Positions 1 to 4,916 of a stretch of 5,957 nt of DNA are shown in pieces (within the stretch, counting starts at the first letter, position 1; each line of letters opens with the position of its first letter). Both the position numbers and the translations under genes were made by a program. This DNA is from Oscillospiraceae bacterium. Lineage in GTDB: Bacteria; Bacillota; Clostridia; Oscillospirales; Acutalibacteraceae. The DNA lies in contig JAISRF010000045.1 of the NCBI GenBank assembly GCA_031273775.1, forward strand, positions 1 to 5,957. Reading direction: 5' to 3'. The notes below the pieces were generated by a model that saw only the letters and a list, made by a program, of their open reading frames with translations, did not search any database and was not told the origin of the DNA.

Positions 1-614
1 ACCGCGCCGGTGGGGTTATTTGGAAAAGGGAGAACAAGCAGTTTGGTTTTGGGGGTAATGGCCGCGCGCAAAGCCGCGCCCGTCAGGCGGAACTCATCCT
101 CAGCACGGGTGTGCACAAACACCGTTTTACCGCCGCACAGCGCCACAATCGGAGGGTAACAGACAAAGCTGGGCTCAGGGATAATCACCTCATCGCCGGC
201 GGAAAGCAGAGCGCGGATACAGCAGTCAATGGCCTCGCTGCCACCTACGGTGACCAGAATCTCGCCTTGCGGGGCGTATTCCAAGCTGTATTTCCGGTTC
301 ATATACGCGGCGATTTCCTGACGGAGTTCCATCAGTCCGGCGTTGGAGGTATAGCGGGTTTTGCCCGCTTTAAGCGACTGAATTCCGGCGTCCCGGATAT
401 GCCACGGGGTTTGAAAGTCCGGTTCTCCCACGCCCAGCGAAATGACGTCGGTCATGGTTTCGGCCAAATCAAAAAAACGGCGGATTCCCGAGGGTGCCAG
501 CGCCGTCACCACCGGGTTAAGCAGACGCCGGTAGCGCGCCTCGTCCCACGCCGCCGGCTGAGTGAGCGCTGTAAGGGCGGAGCCGGAAACCATGTCGGGA
601 CAGGTTGAATCCAT
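1..614 (-). CDS. Class I PLP-dependent aminotransferase, AlaT/YugH-like (C-terminal part outside window)
   Basis: Cytosolic fold-type I aminotransferase that would move an amino group between an amino acid and a 2-oxo acid using pyridoxal phosphate. The 204 visible codons hold the N-terminal arm and half of the large domain: PSGIR at residues 41-45, GVGEPDF 61-67, the RYTSNAG segment 87-93, GGSEAID 124-130 (cofactor phosphate loop), PEPSFVCY 146-153 and NNPTGA 199-204, whose first asparagines lie at the cofactor. The catalytic lysine lies beyond the window edge. The ATG shares its A with the TGA stop of the upstream Lrp-type gene, so the two are translationally coupled. A GGGGG run lies about 14 bases upstream, rather far, and a TTG directly before the ATG is a possible alternative start. 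About 30 residues precede the point where relatives usually begin. Pairing with an Lrp regulator recalls Bacillus alaR-alaT, but the substrate is not proven. Confidence 0.9.
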   Translation of the reverse strand, partial: MDSTCPDMVSGSALTALTQPAAWDEARYRRLLNPVVTALAPSGIRRFFDLAETMTDVISLGVGEPDFQTPWHIRDAGIQSLKAGKTRYTSNAGLMELRQEIAAYMNRKYSLEYAPQGEILVTVGGSEAIDCCIRALLSAGDEVIIPEPSFVCYPPIVALCGGKTVFVHTRAEDEFRLTGAALRAAITPKTKLLVLPFPNNPTGA

Positions 615-1099
615 CAAAACGACATCTGCCCCCTGTCATCTGTGTCCGGCTCTCTCAGCTTCACGCCCATATCCTTATATTGGTTAAGTACGTAATGAGA
701 AGAAACAGCGGTCACCGATTCGATGGTGCTGAGGTGTTTCGAAGAAAATTCCGCCACCTCTTTCAGAGTTTTTGCCCGGACTATCACCGCTAAATCAAAA
801 CCTCCGGAAATAAGGTAAACCGTTTCCACCTCGTCAAATTTGCTGATGTAAGCGGCGACTTCCTCATAACCCACATCTTTCTTTGGCGTCACTTTCAGTT
901 CTATCAGCGCAGTCACCTGCCGGTCGTCAATGGCTGACCAATTGATAACCGGTTTATAGCCCCGTATAATTCCGTTTTTTTCCAGATCAGCCAAAGCCAC
1001 TGCCACTGCCTCCTCGGGTTCTCCGAGCATGACGGCAAGGTCGCTGTTGGTGTAACGCGCGTTTTCCTCCAAAAGACGCAGAAGTTTTTCGATATTCAT
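614..1099 (-). CDS. Lrp/AsnC-family transcriptional regulator, AlaR/YugG-like
   Basis: A 161-residue DNA-binding regulator of the feast/famine family, the usual length. An N-terminal winged helix-turn-helix (about residues 4-47) ends in GIIRGY (43-48). It is followed by a RAM ligand-binding domain (about 62-137) with the glycine loop SGGFDL at 98-103, where these proteins bind an amino acid between subunits. The recognition-helix region is atypical: EEAVAVALADLEKNG replaces the more usual xxTVxxRIxxLE pattern, as in the AlaR/YugG branch. The ATG has a clear GAAAGGA ribosome binding site about 10 bases upstream. It starts 16 bases after trpS ends, and its TGA overlaps the ATG of the next aminotransferase by one base. 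By analogy with Bacillus alaR-alaT it probably controls that aminotransferase, and possibly this operon, in response to an amino acid. The ligand is not visible in the sequence. Confidence 0.92.
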   Translation of the reverse strand: MNIEKLLRLLEENARYTNSDLAVMLGEPEEAVAVALADLEKNGIIRGYKPVINWSAIDDRQVTALIELKVTPKKDVGYEEVAAYISKFDEVETVYLISGGFDLAVIVRAKTLKEVAEFSSKHLSTIESVTAVSSHYVLNQYKDMGVKLREPDTDDRGQMSF

Positions 1100-1115
1100 C
1101 CGGCGATGTTCCTTT

Positions 1116-2117
1116 CTATCTTAATCCGATTTTTCTATAAACCTTCGCCAGCACCCGCCCGGCGATTTTTCCGGCGGCTTCGGCTCCCTCGGCCATCAGG
1201 CGTTCAAGCCCGGCTTTGTCGGCAATCAGTCGGGCAAAGCGTTCCTGCACGGGGGTGAGCGCTTCCACAACCGCCTCTCCGACCGCCGCTTTAAAGTCAC
1301 CGTAGCCCCGGCCATCAAACTCCCGCTCAATTTCCGGTACGGATTTCCCGGTCAAGGCGGCGTAAATGCCAATCAGATTATTGACGCCGTCCTTGCCCTG
1401 GGCAACATGAACTTCACTGCCGGAATCGGTGACGGCGCGTCTGAATTTGCGCCGGATATCGTCGGGTTTATCCAATAACGCCACCCACGCGCCGGCGTTT
1501 GGATCCGACTTGGACATCTTTTTTTGCGGATCCTGGAGCGACATCACCCGCGCCCCGATTTTCGGGATCAGGGCGTCCGGCACAGTGAACGCATCATTAT
1601 ATAACCCGTTCACACGCACGGCAATATCCCTTGACAACTCCAAATGCTGGCGCTGATCTTCCCCCACCGGCACATAATCGGCGCGGTAAAGCAGAATGTC
1701 CGCCGCCATCAGGCAAGGGTACGAAAACAGTCCGGCGTTAATGTTGTCCGCGTGGCGGATGGATTTGTCCTTGAACTGCGTCATACGCCCCAGCTCCCCA
1801 AACTGCGTGAAACAGGACAGTACCCACGCCAGCTCGGCGTGGGCAGGCACATGCGACTGTACGAACACCGCCGCTTTTTCCGGGTTTATTCCAACCGCCA
1901 GCAGCAGGGCAAACGTTTCCGTCACCTGTTTGCGTAGCAGAGCCGGTTCCTGCCGCGCGGTAATGGCGTGCAAATCCGCTACGGAATATATGCAGTCGTA
2001 GCTCTCCTGCAGGCTCACCCAATTTTTAAGCGCACCCAAATAATTGCCCAGCGTTAACATGCCGCTCGGCTGGATTGCGGAAAACACACGCTTCTTCGGG
2101 GTTTGATTGGATTCCAT
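1116..2117 (-). CDS. trpS: Tryptophanyl-tRNA synthetase
   Basis: Charges tRNA-Trp with tryptophan at the expense of ATP in the cytosol; an essential class Ic aminoacyl-tRNA synthetase. The 333 residues match the normal bacterial length. Catalytic signatures are intact: QPSGMLTLGNYLGA at 16-29 holds the HIGH-equivalent TLGN (22-25), SVADLHAIT is at 45-53, the VGEDQRQH loop is at 151-158, and KMSKS at 200-204 is followed by DPN. The start at 2117 was chosen over an in-frame ATG at 2234 because AGGAG lies 7 bases upstream of it, the family begins at this point, and the longer version would add 39 non-family residues running into the previous gene. It lies 88 bases after a LysN-like aminotransferase and 16 bases before the Lrp gene, so it is probably cotranscribed with both. 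No T-box leader precedes it. Confidence 0.97.
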   Translation of the reverse strand: MESNQTPKKRVFSAIQPSGMLTLGNYLGALKNWVSLQESYDCIYSVADLHAITARQEPALLRKQVTETFALLLAVGINPEKAAVFVQSHVPAHAELAWVLSCFTQFGELGRMTQFKDKSIRHADNINAGLFSYPCLMAADILLYRADYVPVGEDQRQHLELSRDIAVRVNGLYNDAFTVPDALIPKIGARVMSLQDPQKKMSKSDPNAGAWVALLDKPDDIRRKFRRAVTDSGSEVHVAQGKDGVNNLIGIYAALTGKSVPEIEREFDGRGYGDFKAAVGEAVVEALTPVQERFARLIADKAGLERLMAEGAEAAGKIAGRVLAKVYRKIGLR

Positions 2118-2124
2118 TGCAATT

Positions 2125-2160
2125 CTCCTGTCTATACAGGGCAGACACAGAGAACTGCCC
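2125..2160 (-). promoter_or_regulatory. trpS ribosome binding site with two overlapping short hairpins
   Basis: On the minus-strand RNA, GGGCAG (2160-2155) can pair with CUGCCC (2144-2139) over a 10-base loop. CCUGU (2140-2136) can pair with ACAGG (2131-2127) over a 4-base loop. The second hairpin covers half of the AGGAG ribosome binding site (2129-2125). The two share bases 2139-2140, so they cannot both form in full. This could be a small translational switch on trpS, but the stems are only 6 and 5 bp and chance is a real possibility. No T-run follows, so it is not a terminator. Confidence 0.3.
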
Positions 2161-2205
2161 ATGCAAATAACGGCTTGCCGCAACAATACATTAACTGTCC
2201 ACTGC

Positions 2206-3375
2206 CTATTTACCAAGAACTTCCATTCCAACAATCAGCTGTTTTTCCGTCGGGGTGGAAAAATTGATTCTAAAACTGTCACAGGGTTCGCTTTCGTCCA
2301 CCAGAAAGGCGTTTCCCGGCACTACCGCTATGCGGTTTTCCAGCGCTTTTCTGCAAAAATCCGGCATGTTTATGCCCTCCGAAAGTTTGCACCAGATAAA
2401 CAGCCCGCCCTCAACGGGATTGTAGCTCACCCGGGGACAAAGGTGCCGGTCAATCAGTTTCATGGCGAGGGTCGCCTTTCGGCGGTAGATATCGCGGATT
2501 CGGGTGAGGTGCCCCTGAAAATCGGTTTTGCCCATGAATTCGTCCGCGATCAATTGCGCCAAAATGTTGCTGTGGACGTCCGACACCTGCTTGCACACTA
2601 TGATTTTCGCGCATACCTCGGCGGGCGCGACACACCAGCCCACGCGCATTCCGGGGGACAAAATCTTTGAAAAAGACCCGGCGTACACCACTATTCCGTC
2701 CTCATCCAGCGACTTGATCGGCGGAATATCTTCGCCGGAAAAGCGAATATCGCCGTAGGGGTTATCTTCCAAAATCATGACGTCGAAGCGTTTTGCCAGC
2801 CGGTATATTTCCCGGCGTTTTTCAAGCGAGGTGGTTATACCGGCAGGGTTTTGAAAATTGGGGATAACGTAGATAAACCGGACGTTTTTCTCCCGTTGTA
2901 AGGCGGTTTTCAACGCTTCCAAATCCATTCCGTCCGGCTGGAGCGGGATTCCGCAAAGCCGCGCGTTGAAAGAGCGGAAAGCGTTGAGCGAGCCGATAAA
3001 GCTGGGGGCTTCGCAGAGTATCACATCCCCCTCGTTACAAAGGGTTTTGGCGGTCAGTTCCATAACCTGCTGCGCGCCGGAGGTAATAATCAGCTCGTCG
3101 CCCCGGCGAAAGGCGCCGTGCTTTTCGGCCATGTGCCTTTTCAGGCGGTCACGCAGCGGCATGTAACCCTCGGTAACGGAGTACTGCAGAGCTTCCACCG
3201 GACGCTCCCGGAATATGTTTGCCGTAATTTCTGCGATTTGGGCTACGGGAAAGGCTTCCGGCGCGGGGTTGCCCGCCGCGAAAGGGATAATCCCTGGAAA
3301 AGATGTGAATTTTAAGATTTCACGGATGGCGGATGGTTGCAAGGTAAGCACACGGTCGGCGAAATGGTAGTTCAA
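2206..3375 (-). CDS. PLP-dependent aminotransferase, LysN/Aro8-like (2-aminoadipate or aromatic/branched-chain type)
   Basis: A 389-residue fold-type I aminotransferase acting in the cytosol. Key residues are present: LQYSVTEGY (63-71), SGAQQ phosphate loop (99-103), NFQNPAG (173-179, with N176), EDNPYGD (203-209, with D204 for the pyridine nitrogen and Y207), the Schiff-base lysine K237 in GSFSKILSPGMRVGW, and substrate-carboxylate R369 in SFRINFS. This pattern fits the LysN/Aro8/KAT-II group, the same fold as the catalytic half of MocR regulators, but no N-terminal DNA-binding domain is present. The exact substrate cannot be read off: 2-aminoadipate, aromatic and branched-chain amino acids are all known in this group. 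The start is TTG at 3375; no in-frame ATG occurs before residue 72, and an AAGAGGTG ribosome binding site lies 5 bases upstream. First gene of the leftward operon, 88 bases ahead of trpS. Confidence 0.93.
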   Translation of the reverse strand: MNYHFADRVLTLQPSAIREILKFTSFPGIIPFAAGNPAPEAFPVAQIAEITANIFRERPVEALQYSVTEGYMPLRDRLKRHMAEKHGAFRRGDELIITSGAQQVMELTAKTLCNEGDVILCEAPSFIGSLNAFRSFNARLCGIPLQPDGMDLEALKTALQREKNVRFIYVIPNFQNPAGITTSLEKRREIYRLAKRFDVMILEDNPYGDIRFSGEDIPPIKSLDEDGIVVYAGSFSKILSPGMRVGWCVAPAEVCAKIIVCKQVSDVHSNILAQLIADEFMGKTDFQGHLTRIRDIYRRKATLAMKLIDRHLCPRVSYNPVEGGLFIWCKLSEGINMPDFCRKALENRIAVVPGNAFLVDESEPCDSFRINFSTPTEKQLIVGMEVLGK

Positions 3376-3380
3376 AATAG

Positions 3381-3388
3381 CACCTCTT
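3381..3388 (-). promoter_or_regulatory. Ribosome binding site fixing a TTG start
   Basis: AAGAGGTG on the minus strand lies 5 bases before the TTG at 3375-3373. An in-frame TAA at 3393-3391 closes the frame upstream, leaving only ATT (3378) and TTG (3375) as start candidates near this site. TTG is the better one. Confidence 0.75.
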
Positions 3389-3485
3389 AGTTACATTGTT
3401 TCAGTCTGCACCGTTGGTTCCGGAGCGCGCTTGCGTACACATTGCCTTTTTTTGCATAGATATTTATTGCTCGGTTCATTTGTTG

Positions 3486-3514
3486 AGTGTATCATAAAAT
3501 CGGCGTTTTGTCAA
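3486..3514 (-). promoter_or_regulatory. Sigma-A promoter of the leftward aminotransferase-trpS-lrp operon
   Basis: On the minus strand a perfect -35 TTGACA (3514-3509) is separated by exactly 17 bases from TACACT (3491-3486), a fair -10 keeping TA...T. Transcription would start near 3479, giving a leader of about 104 bases before the TTG start. Its -35 lies 22 bases from the -35 of the opposing rightward promoter, so the two RNA polymerase sites are back to back. Confidence 0.75.
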
Positions 3515-3536
3515 AGAGAATTTTTCCAAACAGGGG

Positions 3537-3565
3537 TTGACAAATCAGAATTCGCCGAATATAAT
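3537..3565 (+). promoter_or_regulatory. Consensus sigma-A promoter for the small ORF and LysR gene
   Basis: Perfect -35 TTGACA (3537-3542), 17-base spacer and perfect -10 TATAAT (3560-3565). The start would be near 3572, leaving about 43 bases of leader that contain the GGAGG site at 3602-3606. A second TATAAT at 3595-3600 would start transcription inside or after that ribosome binding site and has no -35, so it is not the working one. The quality suggests strong basal transcription that needs repression, fitting a self-repressing LysR regulator. Confidence 0.85.
3550..3560. promoter_or_regulatory. Short perfect dyad in the promoter spacer, candidate operator
   Basis: ATTCG-C-CGAAT is a perfect 5-bp inverted repeat around one base, placed inside the 17-base spacer and ending on the first base of the -10. 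A protein bound here would block RNA polymerase. It is short enough to be chance, and it does not look like the dyad at 4638-4654. Confidence 0.3.
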
Positions 3566-3614
3566 AACATAGTAAACTTATCTGCTTAATACATTATAAT
3601 TGGAGGCAATCCAA

Positions 3615-3728
3615 ATGTCAAGAGTAAAGAAGAAGGACGCTTTTGCCACAGGACGTGAAATCGCCAAGACAGAAAGTCTGCTGGTAGGTATTTACACTAT
3701 GGATATGGGGAAGGAGCATCACATATGA
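3615..3728 (+). CDS. 37-residue ORF carrying a CysK-like (O-acetylserine sulfhydrylase) segment, coupled to the LysR gene
   Basis: A small ORF with a good ribosome binding site (GGAGG at 3602-3606, 8 bases from the ATG) downstream of a consensus promoter. Residues 8-26, DAFATGREIAKTESLLVGI, read like the C-terminal-half segment of cysteine synthase CysK that precedes its SSGAA motif. In intact enzymes SSGAA would follow at once; here the sequence changes to YTMDMGKEHHI and stops. No other CysK-like sequence is visible on either side. The TGA at 3726-3728 overlaps the LysR ATG (ATGA), so translation of this ORF should feed into the regulator gene. It could be a decayed CysK remnant that kept a use as a coupling leader, or a functional small protein imitating part of CysK. 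The resemblance is from memory of the family, not from a search. Confidence 0.6.
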   Translation: MSRVKKKDAFATGREIAKTESLLVGIYTMDMGKEHHI

Positions 3729-4642
3729 CGTTACAGCAAATTTATTATGCGCTCATCGTAGCCGAAACCGGCTCTATGAATAAGGCGGCGGAAAAACTTA
3801 CCATTTCGCAGCCTTCTCTGACTAATGCCATCAAGGAATTGGAACGATACGCCGGAATTCAAATCTTTCTGCGAGGCAGCAGAGGAGTCGTGGTTACAAG
3901 CGAAGGGGAAGAGTTTCTGATGTATGCCCGGCAGGTGTACCAGCAATATGATCTGCTGCTCCTGAAGTACGACAAAACAGGCGACATAAAACGAAAATTC
4001 GGCGTCTCCACACAGCACTATTCCTTTGCGGTCAAGGCGTTTGTGGAAACGGTAAAGCGCTTCGATACAAAAAATTATGAGTTTGCTATCCGTGAAACCA
4101 AAACCTATGACGTAATACGGGACGTCGGCACACTCCGCAGCGAGATCGGCATTTTATATCTAAGCAATTTCAACCGTAAGATTATCGAAAAGATGCTGGA
4201 TGAAAACGAGCTTGCGTTTCATCATCTTATCAACTGCGATGTCCATGTGTATTTGTGGAAAGGTCATCCTTTGGCGAAAGAAAAGTCCATACGCTTCCCG
4301 CAACTGCACGATTATCCCTGTCTTTCCTTTGAACAGGGAGAGAACGGGTCTTTCTACTTCGCGGAGGAAATATTGAGTGAAAACCGCTATCCCCGGATTA
4401 TCAAAGCCTGCGACCGGGCGACCATGTTGAATTTGATGGTCGGGGTGAACGGCTACACCCTTTGCTCCGGTATCGTTTACAATAAACTCAACGGCGATGA
4501 ATACATTGCGATTCCTTTTGAGCAAGACGCCGAAAATCAAATCGGGTTGATGGAAATCGGTTATATAAAAAAGAAATACGGCGTGTTAAGCGAAGCGGCG
4601 GAAAGCTATCTTAACGAGATCAAACGATATTTACAGCTATAG
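3725..4642 (+). CDS. LysR-type transcriptional regulator, probable activator of the downstream uptake locus
   Basis: A 305-residue LysR-family regulator of normal length. The N-terminal winged helix-turn-helix shows the family signature at 14-40 (ETGSMNKAAEKL, then ISQPSLTNAIKELE), followed by a linker helix to about residue 88. The effector-binding domain begins near 92 (GVSTQHYSFA at 93-102 resembles the first effector-contact strand) and runs to the end; WKGHPLA at 178-184 is typical of the hinge region. Its ATG has AAGGAG 8 bases upstream and overlaps the stop of the CysK-like small ORF. A LysR-type dyad straddles its own stop codon (TAG 4640-4642), upstream of a strong promoter for a leader peptide and a substrate-binding lipoprotein on the same strand. 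This makes that locus its likely target. The effector is unknown; a sulfur metabolite such as O-acetylserine is a guess from context. Confidence 0.93.
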   Translation: MTLQQIYYALIVAETGSMNKAAEKLTISQPSLTNAIKELERYAGIQIFLRGSRGVVVTSEGEEFLMYARQVYQQYDLLLLKYDKTGDIKRKFGVSTQHYSFAVKAFVETVKRFDTKNYEFAIRETKTYDVIRDVGTLRSEIGILYLSNFNRKIIEKMLDENELAFHHLINCDVHVYLWKGHPLAKEKSIRFPQLHDYPCLSFEQGENGSFYFAEEILSENRYPRIIKACDRATMLNLMVGVNGYTLCSGIVYNKLNGDEYIAIPFEQDAENQIGLMEIGYIKKKYGVLSEAAESYLNEIKRYLQL

Positions 4643-4654
4643 TTTTAAGCTATA
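4638..4654 (+). promoter_or_regulatory. LysR-type operator (T-N11-A dyad)
   Basis: TATAG-TTTTAAG-CTATA is a perfect 5-bp inverted repeat with a 7-base centre that contains the classic T-N11-A pattern (T4640, A4652). Its centre is about 66 bases before the predicted transcription start near 4712, the standard place for a LysR recognition site. It begins within the last codons of the LysR gene. AGCTATA also occurs as a direct repeat (4635-4641 and 4648-4654). No T-run follows, so it is not a terminator. Confidence 0.6.
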
Positions 4655-4676
4655 ACGGGTAATAGATGTTTTGAAT

Positions 4677-4705
4677 TAGACAACGATGGCAACTCATGCT
4701 ATAAT
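4677..4705 (+). promoter_or_regulatory. Extended -10 sigma-A promoter for the leader peptide and substrate-binding protein
   Basis: TAGACA (4677-4682, one mismatch to TTGACA), a 17-base spacer and a perfect TATAAT (4700-4705) preceded by TG at the extended -10 position (4697-4698). Start expected near 4712. The leader to the lipoprotein ATG is about 205 bases, unusually long and structured. Confidence 0.85.
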
Positions 4706-4715
4706 TCCTGCCATG

Positions 4716-4734
4716 TACATATGGTATATATGTA
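4716..4734 (+). repeat. Perfect 7-bp inverted repeat at the 5' end of the leader RNA
   Basis: TACATAT-GGTAT-ATATGTA, at about +5 to +23 of the predicted transcript. In RNA it would form a 5' stem-loop, which commonly protects transcripts from decay. In DNA it could be an operator just downstream of the start. Its AT-rich arms lower the weight of the symmetry. Confidence 0.5.
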
Positions 4735-4763
4735 TTGTGAAATTCGGAAAGGAGGTCATCCAT

Positions 4764-4868
4764 ATGTATTCAATCGTTTCAAAAGCGCTAAATGTCAAGA
4801 ATGGTCGAATGTGTATGAGGCGGTTCGGAGTCAGCCGCTTTCCGCGATGTTGCGCATCCGCGATGTAA
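4764..4868 (+). CDS. 34-residue putative leader peptide with tandem cysteines
   Basis: A short ORF whose peptide ends MRRFGVSRFPRCCASAM. It is arginine-rich (R15, R19, R20, R25, R28) with adjacent cysteines C29 and C30 encoded by TGT TGC. An upstream in-frame ATG at 4686 lies before the predicted transcription start, so 4764 is chosen. That start has a remarkably strong ribosome binding site (4748-4761) matching 13 of 14 bases of the complement of the Bacillus-type 16S rRNA 3' end, 8 bases from GGAGG to the ATG. It lies 48 bases before the lipoprotein gene. Tandem Cys codons inside RNA structure and a following T-run suggest a regulatory leader in which ribosome stalling or speed reports cysteinyl-tRNA supply. 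This is inference. I do not recognise a named family, and a small functional protein is the alternative. Confidence 0.6.
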   Translation: MYSIVSKALNVKNGRMCMRRFGVSRFPRCCASAM

Positions 4869-4880
4869 TCCTGTTTTTTT
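4820..4880 (+). promoter_or_regulatory. Candidate attenuator structure over the end of the leader peptide
   Basis: Hairpin 1: GCGGTT (4820-4825) pairs with AGCCGC (4833-4838), 6 bp including one G-U, 7-base loop. Hairpin 2: CGCGATG (4843-4849) pairs with CATCCGCG (4855-4862), 7 bp with one bulged C; its stem and loop hold both Cys codons (4848-4853). A T7 run follows at 4874-4880, 11 bases after hairpin 2. GCGG 4820-4823 could instead pair with CCGC at 4842-4845 or 4858-4861, so alternative folds exist. The gap between hairpin 2 and the T-run makes this a poor textbook terminator. Regulation could be at the level of translation or RNA stability instead. Confidence 0.35.
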
Positions 4881-4916
4881 GTCAGCAAATTATTTATTTT
4901 TGAAAGGAATATTACC

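Noticed and set aside
111..608. Plus-strand open frame across the AlaT-like gene
   Set aside because: Antisense shadow of a well-recognised aminotransferase in GC-rich sequence; low-complexity, Arg/His-rich translation.
2168..2182. CGGC-GCCG hairpin after the LysN-like gene as terminator
   Set aside because: Only about 3-4 bp with a tiny loop and no T-run; termination ahead of trpS is not supported.
2118..2234. Longer trpS reading frame starting at an ATG at 2234
   Set aside because: The extra 39 residues have no TrpRS character and overlap the previous gene's end, while 2117 has a proper AGGAG site.
3595..3600. Second TATAAT before the small ORF
   Set aside because: No -35 at a suitable distance, and transcription from it would start after the GGAGG site at 3602-3606.
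4638..4654. Dyad at the LysR stop codon read as a terminator
   Set aside because: AT-rich 5-bp arms and no following T-run; placement fits a LysR operator better.
4686..4763. Upstream in-frame ATG at 4686 giving a 60-residue leader ORF
   Set aside because: It lies before the predicted transcription start near 4712 and has no ribosome binding site.
4721..4903. Overlapping 60-codon frame through the leader
   Set aside because: No ribosome binding site at its ATG. The strong site at 4748-4761 serves the ATG at 4764 in another frame.
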